DNA of 64,000 nucleotides from Azophilus sp965214305 (lineage in GTDB: Bacteria > Pseudomonadota > Gammaproteobacteria > Pseudomonadales > Azotimanducaceae), in NCBI GenBank assembly GCA_965214305.1, contig OZ243949.1:310001-374000 (forward strand), written 5' to 3'. How positions within the stretch are numbered: position 1 is the first letter of the stretch; every line of letters begins with the position of its first letter. Positions 49,169-57,462 of the stretch are shown here, piece by piece. Made by a program: the position numbers and the translations under genes. The notes below the pieces were generated by a model. The model was not told the origin of the DNA. It saw nothing but the letters and a program-made list of their open reading frames with translations, and ran no database searches.

Positions 49169-50311
49169 TCAGTTGGTGAGCACCGTCACGCCGCTCAAGC
49201 CGGGGGCGCCGTATACATGTGTATAGCCCGTGCTGGGTTTATTCGGTACTTGGCGTTCGCCTGCTTGGCCGCGCAGTTGCAGGCAGATCTCGTAGACTTG
49301 GCGCAGCCCGGAAGCGCCGATGGGTTCGCCGTTGGCCATGCAGCCGCCATCGGTGTTCACCGGCAGTTTGCCGTCGATTTCGGTGTGGCCCTCGCGGATC
49401 CACTTTTCCTGGTCGCCATCGGCGCAGAAGCCGTTTTCCGCCATGTGCATGATTTCGGCACCGGATTCGGTGTCTTGAAGTTGAGCCACATCAATGTCTT
49501 CCGGGCCCAGTCCCGCCATTTCAAAAGCGGCTTTTGAGGCTTGCATGGTGGGGGCGGGGGCGCGGTCGAGCGCTTGCGATTGGGAGAACACCTCAAAGGA
49601 GCCGAATTGCCGCGTCTTAACGGCGACGGCTTTCAGGAATACCGGATTCGAGCTGTATTGTCGGGCTTTGTCGGCGCGGCACAGGATCATGGCGCAGCCG
49701 CCCTCGGCGGGTGAGCAAAACATGTATTTGCGCAAGGGGTGGCAAACCATCATCGATTCGGCCACATCCTCGTAGCTGAACGGCTTGCGTCGCCAGGCGT
49801 TGGGATTCTTGGCGCCATTTTTATAATTTTTCACCGCAACGCGAATCAAGCTGTCTTCGGTAATGCCGTAATCGTGCATGTAGCGCTGAATTTTCATGCC
49901 GAAAAATTGTGGCGTCAGCGCCATGCCGATATCGCCGTACCATTTGCCGAGGCCGCTGCCTTCCGGGTCGACGGTGAAGGCACCGCGCGGGTGCTTGTCG
50001 AAACCGACGGCCATGCCGATGTCGAACAGGCCGGATTGAATAGCCATGTAGGCCGATTGCAGGGCACTGCCGCCGGTGGCGCAGCCGTTGGCCACGTTGA
50101 TGAACTGCAGGCCGGTCAAACCCAGCTGGGAGACCATGGTATCGGCCGCACCCGCGGCAGCCGAACCCCCATAGGCGAATTGCATGTTGTCCCATTCGAG
50201 GCCCGCATCCGCCAAGGCGGCGCGTGCGGCATGGACGCCCTGATCGCGCCCGGTGACGCCTTCCGTGCGGCCAAAGGGGTGAATGCCGATGCCAATGATT
50301 GCCACATCCAT
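49169..50311 (-). CDS. Lipid-transfer-type thiolase (acetyl-CoA acetyltransferase family)
   Basis: A 380-residue thiolase-fold protein of the SCP2/lipid-transfer group. It opens MDVAIIGIGIHPFGRTEGVT, has the nucleophile Cys77 in NVANGCATGGSALQSAYM, an HMAENGF/NTDGGCMANGEPIGASG late segment and a GLSGVTVLTN end. The adjoining minus-strand gene upstream encodes a DUF35 protein. Such thiolase-DUF35 pairs act in aldol or thiolytic steps of steroid side-chain or branched acyl-CoA breakdown. Whether this one cleaves or condenses is not decidable here. Confidence 0.85.
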   Translation of the reverse strand: MDVAIIGIGIHPFGRTEGVTGRDQGVHAARAALADAGLEWDNMQFAYGGSAAAGAADTMVSQLGLTGLQFINVANGCATGGSALQSAYMAIQSGLFDIGMAVGFDKHPRGAFTVDPEGSGLGKWYGDIGMALTPQFFGMKIQRYMHDYGITEDSLIRVAVKNYKNGAKNPNAWRRKPFSYEDVAESMMVCHPLRKYMFCSPAEGGCAMILCRADKARQYSSNPVFLKAVAVKTRQFGSFEVFSQSQALDRAPAPTMQASKAAFEMAGLGPEDIDVAQLQDTESGAEIMHMAENGFCADGDQEKWIREGHTEIDGKLPVNTDGGCMANGEPIGASGLRQVYEICLQLRGQAGERQVPNKPSTGYTHVYGAPGLSGVTVLTN

Positions 50312-50403
50312 GGGTTTGCTCCTTGCGATGCCGATTAAATTCTAAGCGATGTTGCGTTAAGACCAACGAGACAGCGCTGGGTGCCTGCCCCGCGGGAAAT
50401 CGC

Positions 50404-50452
50404 GATAGCGCATTTGCGGCCGCGAATGACCAGGGCGCAGCCGCCCGGCCCG
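50404..50452 (+). repeat. Degenerate right arm of a family A MITE
   Basis: GCATTTGCGGCCGCGAATG and CCAGGGCGCAG align with the right arm of copy 3 (24277-24316). The terminus has decayed and no CTAG is present. It lies between the thiolase and DUF35 genes. Confidence 0.5.
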
Positions 50453-50524
50453 CCTCTCTCAAAAAGGGCTGCGCCCTTCACTTGCTGGCTTTGGTTGTGC
50501 GCGACCATAAAACGCCCACGGGGT

Positions 50525-50965
50525 TCAGCTTTCGTCCGCCGGGCGGAAGAAGTAGGCGATGATGTCCTTGCCGTCGCGCTCGACATATTTCTCCACCGCC
50601 AGGTCCATTTCCATGCCGATGCGGAGTTTGCCGATGTCTTCGGTTTTGATGCGTGTCTCCACCCGCACCTGGCCAGGCAGTTCGACGTAGCCGACGCCGA
50701 AGGGCTTGAAGGTTTCGGGTGTTTCCGGGCCTTCGTAGGGTGGCCGGTTGGGCAGAAACCCCTGAATGGTCCAAGTCCAGAGCTTGCCGCGCCGTTCGAG
50801 TTCGAGCGATTCGGTATTCTGGCCGCAACAGGCCGGACAGCCCGCTTGGGCGGGAAAGGTGACCACGCCGCAATCGAGACATCGGCTGCCGATTAATCTC
50901 GGGTCGTTGGAAGGCCAGGTGAACAGACCTTCCGCGATGGGTACCTGGTCGGCGATGCTTGGCAT
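50525..50965 (-). CDS. DUF35 zinc-ribbon OB-fold protein
   Basis: A 146-residue protein with an N-terminal helix (FTWPSNDPRLIGSRCL), a zinc ribbon (CLDCG, then CPACCG) and an OB-fold (WTWTIQGFLPNRPPYEGPE, GYVELPGQVRVETRI). DUF35 proteins dock onto thiolases, here most likely the next gene downstream. ATG at 50965 has GGAGG six bases upstream; the longer frame to 51061 is not supported. It is divergent from the acyl-CoA synthetase at 51215. Confidence 0.88.
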   Translation of the reverse strand: MPSIADQVPIAEGLFTWPSNDPRLIGSRCLDCGVVTFPAQAGCPACCGQNTESLELERRGKLWTWTIQGFLPNRPPYEGPETPETFKPFGVGYVELPGQVRVETRIKTEDIGKLRIGMEMDLAVEKYVERDGKDIIAYFFRPADES

Positions 50966-51046
50966 GAGCGCCTCCAATGGCTTGTTACCGTCGTGGGTGA
51001 CTCTTTTAACCGATCTTGAACAAATAGCCAAATGATTTACCGGTCG

Positions 51047-51130
51047 CGTATCCGTTTGCATTGATTTGGATTTGGAGACTGCGCCAAATGCCGCGTACCG
51101 CAGTCGAAAAATTCAAACCGCGACACTACC
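51047..51130 (+). repeat. Family D upstream block, copy 2
   Basis: The 84-bp block matches 16799-16882 with no gaps. The stem GACTGCG with CGCAGTC is perfect in this copy and is followed by GAAAAATTCAAAC. It ends 84 bases before the acyl-CoA synthetase ATG, almost the same distance as copy 1 from its gene. Confidence 0.6.
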
Positions 51131-51214
51131 GATTTCCCGCAATTCTTGACGCGAAGTGCCAATATCAAGATTCTGCCACTTTTGGTTGACCGGGTTCGAA
51201 GGAGGTATAGAACC

Positions 51215-52768
51215 ATGCCGGACATGCTGACCACGCTTGCGGAGCAATTCGGGGACAAACCGGCTCTGATTGACGACCGGCCCACGGGGGAAGTGCTGTG
51301 TTGGAGCTTTGCGGAATTCGAGGCAAACGCCAATCGGCTCGCGAACCTGTTTCGGGATTGCGGTGTGGTGCCGGGCGATAAGGTGTTGTGGTGCGGACGC
51401 AATTCCCGTTGGCCGTTGGCTTGCGGACAGGCCGCGCGCAAAGTGGGGGCGGTATCGGTGCCGTTGAATTATCGGCTGACACCGGAGGAGGCCGCCTATG
51501 TTGTCCATAATTGCGATGCGAAAATCGCCTTTGTGGATGCCGAGTTTGCACCGCTCTTTGAGCGGATGCGACGGCAGATACCCCAGGTTGCGCGGGTCCT
51601 TGTCTACGACGGAACGCCCGGGGAAGGGCAGCTCGCGGCGGCGGAACTGCTCGATGACGCCAAGACGGATACCGTCGAAGTGGCGGCGGATGCGGCCCTA
51701 ACGGGCACCATGATTTACACCTCGGGCACTACCGGCAAACCCAAGGGCGCGGTGCGCACCGGTGTTGGCGACCCGGCGCAAATGCAGGCCATGGTGGCGC
51801 TGTACGGCTGGCAACCCGACGATGTGTACCTGACCACCGGGCCCCTGTACCACTCCGGGCCGAGCGGCTTTTTGGCGGTGGGCCAGGCGCTTGGCAATAC
51901 GGCCGTTTTGCAGCGGTCTTTCGATGCCGAAGACTGGCTGCGTCTGCTTGATACGCATCGTGTGACGGCGACCTTTGCCGCGCCCACACCCATCCGGCGC
52001 ATCTGCCAGTTGGATAACGACATCCTGCAAAAATATCGGCGGGACCGGTTGCGTATTATGGTTGCCAACGCCGCGCCCTGGCCCTATGCGTTGAAGCTCG
52101 CCTACCTGGAGCGGTTTCCCGAAGAGTCCCTATTCGAGGTGTATGGTTCGACGGAACTCGGCGTGAACACCATCATGCCCCCCGAGTTCCAGCGCGCCAA
52201 ACCCGGCTCCTGCGGGCGGCCCGCGCCGGGCGTCGAAATCCGCCTGTATCGAGAGGGTGGCGGTGTGGTGCAAGCGCCGGGCGAACCGGGCGAACTCTAT
52301 GTGCGCACCGCCTCCCAGTTCAAAACCTATTACAAGGCGCACGAAAAGTTTCTGGAAGACCGGCGCGATGGTTGGCAGACGGTGGGCGATATCGCCTACT
52401 TTGACGAAGAGGGCTTCTACTACATCTGCGACCGCAAGAAGGACATGATTATTTCCGGCGGTATGAACATCTATCCCGCAGAGATTGAGCATGCCCTGGA
52501 ATTGCACCCGGATATTTTGGAGGCGGCGGTTTTTGGTATCCCCAGCGAGGAGTGGGGGGAAGCCGTACACGCCGTGGTGGTCGCCCGGGACGGTGCCGGC
52601 CTTGATGTGGCGGCGGTGCAGCAATGCGCGCGCGAGCACTTGGCGGGTTATAAAATCCCCCGTTCCGTTGCCTTTGCCGCAGATATTCCCAAGACCGGCT
52701 CCGGCAAGATTCTCAAGCGCGAATTGCGGGCCCCGTTTTGGCCAGACCAAGCCAGCCGGGTTGGCTAG
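51215..52768 (+). CDS. AMP-forming acyl-CoA synthetase
   Basis: A 517-residue ligase with MIYTSGTTGKPKGAVRTG (P-loop), LFEVYGSTELGVNT, TVGDIAYFDEEGFYYICDRK, KDMIISGGMNIYPAEIEHAL and the catalytic-Lys end GSGKILKREL. It is shorter than the FadD15-like synthetase at 34978 and belongs to the FadK/feruloyl or medium-chain type; the substrate is not fixed by sequence. ATG at 51215 with AAGGAGG about ten bases upstream is preferred over a 23-residue extension. The TAG stop is taken from the CTAG flank of a family A element. Confidence 0.88.
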   Translation: MPDMLTTLAEQFGDKPALIDDRPTGEVLCWSFAEFEANANRLANLFRDCGVVPGDKVLWCGRNSRWPLACGQAARKVGAVSVPLNYRLTPEEAAYVVHNCDAKIAFVDAEFAPLFERMRRQIPQVARVLVYDGTPGEGQLAAAELLDDAKTDTVEVAADAALTGTMIYTSGTTGKPKGAVRTGVGDPAQMQAMVALYGWQPDDVYLTTGPLYHSGPSGFLAVGQALGNTAVLQRSFDAEDWLRLLDTHRVTATFAAPTPIRRICQLDNDILQKYRRDRLRIMVANAAPWPYALKLAYLERFPEESLFEVYGSTELGVNTIMPPEFQRAKPGSCGRPAPGVEIRLYREGGGVVQAPGEPGELYVRTASQFKTYYKAHEKFLEDRRDGWQTVGDIAYFDEEGFYYICDRKKDMIISGGMNIYPAEIEHALELHPDILEAAVFGIPSEEWGEAVHAVVVARDGAGLDVAAVQQCAREHLAGYKIPRSVAFAADIPKTGSGKILKRELRAPFWPDQASRVG

Positions 52769-52931
52769 GAGCCTCTGCCTTCGGAAGTCGCGAAAGCGAA
52801 AAGCCGCTATCGCCGCCCCGCCGGTTGGTCGATTGAGGCGAATATCCAGCCATATGCAACGAAATCGACCGGCCGGCGGGGCGGATGAGAGCGGCTTTGC
52901 AGCCGCGAATTCCTACGGCGCAGGCTCCTAG
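52765..52931 (+). mobile_element. Family A MITE, copy 4 (159 bp with CTAG duplication)
   Basis: CTAG at 52765-52768 and 52928-52931 flank a 159-bp element in the same orientation as copy 1. It fills the whole space between the acyl-CoA synthetase and BCCT stops: the first stop is the TAG of the left CTAG, and the second TGA begins one base after the right CTAG. Confidence 0.85.
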
Positions 52932-54479
52932 TCAGTTGGGCCTTGGCGAAGTAACCATGGCGCTGTCGCCGCGCAATGCAATGCCGCGTAATTCAAAAAA
53001 TAGCGCCGTTGTCATCGCCACGACGATGACCATGACGGGCAGCGAAACCACCAGAACCGCCGACTGCACGGCGCGTAAGCCGCCCACCAGCATCAATGCC
53101 AGCGGCAACACCATCAGTGCGAATGCCCAGAACACCCGATGCCAGCGCACCGGATTGGCCCCCGCCGGCAGGTGCCGGGTCGCGGCGGCGGCGATGGCAT
53201 AGGAAGCGGAATCATAGGTGGTGGCGACAAAGATGAAGGCCATCAGAATAAAGGCGATCAGTGGCAGCGGTTGCAGCGGCAAGGCTTGGACGACGGCGGC
53301 GATGGCCGTTTCCGTTTGCCCGGCGGCGACCAGTTCGCGCACGGCGACGATACCCTGAATGTCCATCCACATCGCGGTATTGCCCAGTGTGATGTAGAAG
53401 AGCGCGCAGCCGAGCGTCCCGAAACCGACCATCCCGAAGATCAGTTGTCGAAGCGTTCGCCCGCGCGAGATGCGGGTAACGAAGATACCGATGTAGGGGC
53501 CGTAGGCCAGCCACCAGGCCCAATAGAAGATGCTCCAATCCTCGAGGAAGCCGGATTCGAGGATGGGGTCGGTCCAGGTGCTGAGACGAATAAATTCCTG
53601 CACCATGAGCCCCAGGCTGTTGGTGCCGAGTTTCAAAGAGAAAAGTGTGGGCCCGACGATCAACACAAAGCCGGCGAACAAGGCGGCGATGGCGACATTC
53701 AGGTCGCTGAAGCGCTTGATGCCCTTGTCCAAACCCAGGTAAACGCTCACCGCAAACATCGATACCGATACGAAGGCCACAGCCGCGTTCAAGGCGGCGG
53801 ATGACGTGGTTCCGAACAGGGCGCCGATACAGGCGGCAATCATCGGCGTGGCCAAACCGAGCGACGTGCCGGCACCGCCAACCAGGGCGATAATGAAGAT
53901 GAAATCCACCGCCCGCCCGAGTGGCCGCTGGGTCACGTCGTCACCCGCCAAACTGACCAGCGACGTGGACAGGCGCAGCTGTGGAATCTTGCGCTGGTAA
54001 TAGGGATAGGCGATAGTCACGGTCGGCAAACAGTACAGGCACCAGGCGGAAAACCCCCAATGGAAGATGCCGTAGGTGGCGGCCCATTCGCGTGCCTCGA
54101 CGGACTCGGGACTCAGCCCGAAGGGCGGCTCGTTAAGATAAAACGCCCACTCGACGGGCGACCAGTACAGCAGGCCGGCACCGATGCCCGCACAAAACAG
54201 CATGCCCATCCAGGAAACGTCCGAATAGGTTGGACGCGCCTCGGCACCGCCCAGCCGCCGCTTGCCGTACTTGCCCAACGCCAACACCAGCAGCACCACG
54301 GCGGCGGCCAGCGTGATCCATTGGTAGAAGATACCGAAGTTTTCGGCAATGAAATCGTAGATGTCCGAAACGGCGACCGATGTCCGTTCCGGTGCGATGA
54401 CGATGAGTGTGCAGGCGATACCGATCAGCGCCGCGGTGATGGTGAACAAAACCCTGTCGATTTGCGGCGGAGCTTGCAT
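52932..54479 (-). CDS. BCCT family transporter
   Basis: A 515-residue transporter with about 12 membrane segments. The betaine-choline-carnitine signature is clear: WSIFYWAWWLAYGPYIGIF followed by VTRISRGR, and the helix 4 glycine-rich stretch (ALVGGAGTSLGLATPMIA). It takes up a quaternary ammonium compound or a related zwitterion such as betaine, carnitine or DMSP. The N-terminal and C-terminal tails are short, without the long osmosensing tail of BetP, so simple uptake rather than osmosensing is likelier. Confidence 0.9.
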   Translation of the reverse strand: MQAPPQIDRVLFTITAALIGIACTLIVIAPERTSVAVSDIYDFIAENFGIFYQWITLAAAVVLLVLALGKYGKRRLGGAEARPTYSDVSWMGMLFCAGIGAGLLYWSPVEWAFYLNEPPFGLSPESVEAREWAATYGIFHWGFSAWCLYCLPTVTIAYPYYQRKIPQLRLSTSLVSLAGDDVTQRPLGRAVDFIFIIALVGGAGTSLGLATPMIAACIGALFGTTSSAALNAAVAFVSVSMFAVSVYLGLDKGIKRFSDLNVAIAALFAGFVLIVGPTLFSLKLGTNSLGLMVQEFIRLSTWTDPILESGFLEDWSIFYWAWWLAYGPYIGIFVTRISRGRTLRQLIFGMVGFGTLGCALFYITLGNTAMWMDIQGIVAVRELVAAGQTETAIAAVVQALPLQPLPLIAFILMAFIFVATTYDSASYAIAAAATRHLPAGANPVRWHRVFWAFALMVLPLALMLVGGLRAVQSAVLVVSLPVMVIVVAMTTALFFELRGIALRGDSAMVTSPRPN

Positions 54480-54651
54480 AGCCCTCCCGTTGCTACCCGC
54501 TTAAGAGAGCAACACCCTAACCCAAATCCAACCGGAAACGCCAAACGGGCGTGCTACGGGTAGTGGCTCAATTTGAAAAATCTTCGTTGACCTCGGCCCA
54601 GCGCCGCCTCCATCACCATTCGCGGTATCAGCCCAACCCGTACCGACGATA

Positions 54652-55695
54652 ATGAGCGCCTCAACGATTACGACCAGTTCAGCCAGGAGCCCCGTGCCCA
54701 AAGCCTCGAAACGCTTGGTCATTTGTTGCGACGGTACTTGGAACAGCCCCGAACAACATCATGTGACCAATGTGGTGCATACGGCGCGGGCGGTATTGCC
54801 GGTGGACGCGGCGGGCAGCGCCCAGGTTGTGTTCTACGATTGGGGCATCGGCTCCTATCACGACAAGGTGCGCGGCGGGATGCTCGGTGCCGGCATCGAC
54901 AAGAACATTCAGGATGCGTACCGATTTTTGGTACACAACCATGTCGCCGGTGACCAAATCTATCTTTTCGGTTTCAGCCGGGGTGCCTATACCGCGCGCA
55001 GCCTCGCCGGCTTTATTCGCCACGTTGGCCTGTTGCACAAGATCAACGCGCATCGGATTCCGCACGCCTACCGCCTGTATCGTGGGCGGGCAAGGCGGGA
55101 CGCGCCATCCGTGGCGACCTTTCGGCGGCAATATGCGCACGATGCGCGCATCGCCTTTGTCGGCGTTTGGGATACTGTTGGTGCTCTTGGCGTGCCGAGT
55201 CAAATTGTCGAACGCATGGGCGGTAACCGGCGCTACAGCTTCCACGACAGCTCTCTGAGTCCGAACATCGACCACGGCTGTCACGCCGTTGCCATTGACG
55301 AAAAGCGCATCGATTTTGAGCCGACCCTCTGGCGGTGCTTGCCGGGGCCGGGGCAAGTCATTGAGCAACAGTGGTTTGCCGGTGTCCACGGCGATGTTGG
55401 CGGCGGCAATGCGGATGCGGGCCTCGCGGATGTCGCCCTGCAATGGATTTGGTCTCGTGCCGCAACCCATGGGCTCAGGTTTGATCCGGAGTATGAGCGC
55501 ACCCGGGTGCAACCCAATCCGCTTGGCAAACTGCACCGCTCCTGGGCGGGCCTGTATCGGGCCAAGGGTCGCCACCTCAGACCCATTGGAGAACTGCCGG
55601 AGACCTTGGAAGCCTTGCATCCATCCGTGCTTGAACGCCGCCGGACGCTAGGCGGCTACAGGCCGGCCAATTTGGAACGCTATCTCAATCGCTGA
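54652..55695 (+). CDS. DUF2235 alpha/beta hydrolase
   Basis: A 347-residue protein of the DUF2235 family: KRLVICCDGTWNSPEQ, a nucleophile elbow GFSRGAYTARSLAGFIRHVG, FVGVWDTVGALGVP and HAVAIDEKR with a late GVHGDVGGGNADAGLADVAL. The fold is shared with Tle1-type phospholipases secreted by type VI systems, but no VgrG, PAAR or immunity gene is nearby. A housekeeping or stress-related lipase/esterase is therefore likelier than an effector. It has a short disordered N-terminus (SASTITTSSARSPVP). Confidence 0.85.
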   Translation: MSASTITTSSARSPVPKASKRLVICCDGTWNSPEQHHVTNVVHTARAVLPVDAAGSAQVVFYDWGIGSYHDKVRGGMLGAGIDKNIQDAYRFLVHNHVAGDQIYLFGFSRGAYTARSLAGFIRHVGLLHKINAHRIPHAYRLYRGRARRDAPSVATFRRQYAHDARIAFVGVWDTVGALGVPSQIVERMGGNRRYSFHDSSLSPNIDHGCHAVAIDEKRIDFEPTLWRCLPGPGQVIEQQWFAGVHGDVGGGNADAGLADVALQWIWSRAATHGLRFDPEYERTRVQPNPLGKLHRSWAGLYRAKGRHLRPIGELPETLEALHPSVLERRRTLGGYRPANLERYLNR

Positions 55696-55753
55696 ACCCG
55701 CCTATCTCGCCAAGGAACGCGGTGACCGCTAGCGGATCGGTGAGATCGGTGGG
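55696..55753. other. Imperfect palindrome between convergent genes
   Basis: AACCCGCCTATCTCGCC pairs imperfectly with GGTGAGATCGGTGGGTT. It carries the same CCCGCCTATCTC motif as family C and may act as a bidirectional terminator; there is no U-tract. Confidence 0.35.
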
Positions 55754-57151
55754 TTAAACCAATAACCGGTAGGGCGCCTCCAACAAATCGCGCACCGTGC
55801 CCAGAAATTGGGCGGCGGGTGCGCCATCGAGTACCCGGTGGTCCCAGGTTAGGGAGAGACGCATTTCCCGGGTTTTCTGCGGAGTGGCCCCTGCCCAGCG
55901 CACACCGTCGCGAATGCGGTTGACACCCAGAATGGCGGACTGCGGTGCATTGATGATCGGCGTAAACGAATCCACGCCAAACATGCCGAGCGCGGAGACG
56001 GTAAAGGTGCCGCCCTGTAGGTCGTCGGGTGTCAGGGTTGCCGCCCGTGCGGCTATCGCCAGACGCGAACTTGCCTCGGCGAGTTGTTGCATGCTCAATT
56101 GATCGGCGTGGCGGATGACGGGCACGATGAGCCCCTCGTCCAGCGCCACGGCCATGCCAACATGGATGTCGCCGACTAGCCTGATCTCAGACTCGCCGTA
56201 AACGCTGTTAACCATCGGGTGTTGTGCGAGCGCCTTGGCCGAGGCACGGATAACGAGATCGGTATAGGTCGGCCGCAAGCCCTGGTTTTGCCATTCCTCA
56301 ATGAGTTGCGAGCGCAGTTTGATCGCATCATCCATGTTGACGTCCATGTTCATGGTGAGCTGCGCGGAAGTTTGCAGGCTCTCGAACATGCGCTTGGCGA
56401 TGGTGCGGCGCATGGCCCGCACCGGGATCTGGCGGTCCAGGCCCGGGGTTGTTGCCGGTTGCGTCGGCTGATGGGATGCCGCGCTTGGCGTTGCGGCTTG
56501 GCTGGTGGCCGCGGCGGCGCGCTCCACATCTTCCTTGGTGATGCGGCCGCTTGGCCCGGTGCCCTCGACCCGGCCGAGATCGATATCCGATTCGCGGGCG
56601 AGCTTGCGTGCCATTGGCGAGGAGGCGAGTGCCCTTGCCGGTTCCGGCATGACGGCGGCCGCGGCTTGCACATCGGCTTCAACGATGCGGCCACCGGGCC
56701 CGCTACCATTCAGGGTGGTGATTTCAACCTGCAATTCCTTGGCGAGGCGCCGCGCCGCGGGAGAGGCGAGTAAACGTCCATCGGCCACCAACGATTGGGT
56801 GGTTGGCGCAGCGGTCTCAACGGGGACGGTTGCGAAAGCCCCAGGGGACGGTTTGGGGGCGGCTTCGTCGAGCGATGCCGCGCCGGCCTCGGGCAACCGG
56901 TCCGGTACCGTCTCGCCGGATTCGTAGATATAGCCGACCACATCGCCGGGTTTCATGGTGACGCCCTCGCCAACGCCGTGCTTGACGATGCCGGTCGCCT
57001 CGGCGTCCACATCGAGGTTGACTTTCTCCGTCTCGAGCCGGTAGAGCAACGCGCCTTTCTCCACGCGCTCGCCATCGGCAATGCACCATTCCTCGACGAT
57101 TCCCTCGGTCATGTTCATGCCGACCTTGACGAGATAAATTTCCCTGGGCAA
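55754..57151 (-). CDS. Dihydrolipoamide acyltransferase (E2) of a 2-oxoacid dehydrogenase, two E3-binding domains
   Basis: A 465-residue E2. The lipoyl domain is at 1-80 (lipoyl Lys43 in ETEKVNLDV). Two peripheral subunit-binding domains follow (ASPAARRLAKEL from about 128, SSPMARKLARES from about 178) where one is normal. The catalytic domain from about 235 has DHRVLDG (His438, Asp442). The Pro/Ala linkers are typical. TTG at 57151 has GGAGGGAG six bases upstream. An E2 is usually preceded by E1 alpha and beta genes, but here an IS remnant and foreign-looking DNA lie upstream, so its operon seems cut. It may serve acetoin, pyruvate or branched-chain 2-oxoacids. Confidence 0.88.
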   Translation of the reverse strand: MPREIYLVKVGMNMTEGIVEEWCIADGERVEKGALLYRLETEKVNLDVDAEATGIVKHGVGEGVTMKPGDVVGYIYESGETVPDRLPEAGAASLDEAAPKPSPGAFATVPVETAAPTTQSLVADGRLLASPAARRLAKELQVEITTLNGSGPGGRIVEADVQAAAAVMPEPARALASSPMARKLARESDIDLGRVEGTGPSGRITKEDVERAAAATSQAATPSAASHQPTQPATTPGLDRQIPVRAMRRTIAKRMFESLQTSAQLTMNMDVNMDDAIKLRSQLIEEWQNQGLRPTYTDLVIRASAKALAQHPMVNSVYGESEIRLVGDIHVGMAVALDEGLIVPVIRHADQLSMQQLAEASSRLAIAARAATLTPDDLQGGTFTVSALGMFGVDSFTPIINAPQSAILGVNRIRDGVRWAGATPQKTREMRLSLTWDHRVLDGAPAAQFLGTVRDLLEAPYRLLV

Positions 57152-57462
57152 TTCCGCTCCCTCCGTTTGTCAAGACCTAGCCCGCATCGCTGTCGGCCGG
57201 GCGCGGGCTGGCCATGCTAAACAATCCCCTTGCGGCCGCCAACTTCTGTAGCGGCTCAGGACATTTCGGACTTTTTGGGCCGCTGGATCAGGCAGCATCC
57301 TCGATCTCGACAAGGTACTCGTTCGGCGTCCGGCAATCCAGCGCCCAGTGGGGCCCGGGGAGGGATCCGCCGTTGCGTTCGATGTCCGGTTGCTGGAGGA
57401 AACGCCCCCGGCGGACCCGGGCCGAACGGGGACGGGACACCGGGAGCCCGCGCCCCCGCGAT
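57152..57462. other. Junction region: truncated gene tail, IS remnant, GC shift
   Basis: This stretch links E2 to the very GC-rich segment. On the minus strand a short frame ending RPADSDAG at a TAG (57179-57177) may be the last codons of an interrupted gene upstream of E2. Then comes the IS remnant (57247-57362), followed by about 100 bp of GC-rich sequence before the giant gene's stop. Confidence 0.45.
57247..57362 (-). mobile_element. Remnant of an IS3/IS481-type insertion sequence (transposase C-terminus and end)
   Basis: On the minus strand the last codons of an integrase-core transposase are readable: PGPHWALDCRTPNEYLVEI and EDAA then TGA at 57290-57288, the usual RPH-ALxxxTPNEY ending. 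About 40 bp beyond the stop is a terminus-like TGTAGCGGCTCAGGACA. The rest of the transposase is missing; it is cut at the start of the GC-rich segment. The family call rests on the short tail only. Confidence 0.55.

Noticed and set aside
54652..55695. Type VI secretion effector (Tle1-like)
   Set aside because: The DUF2235 fold is shared, but there is no VgrG, PAAR, adaptor or immunity gene beside it, and no periplasmic immunity-like protein nearby.
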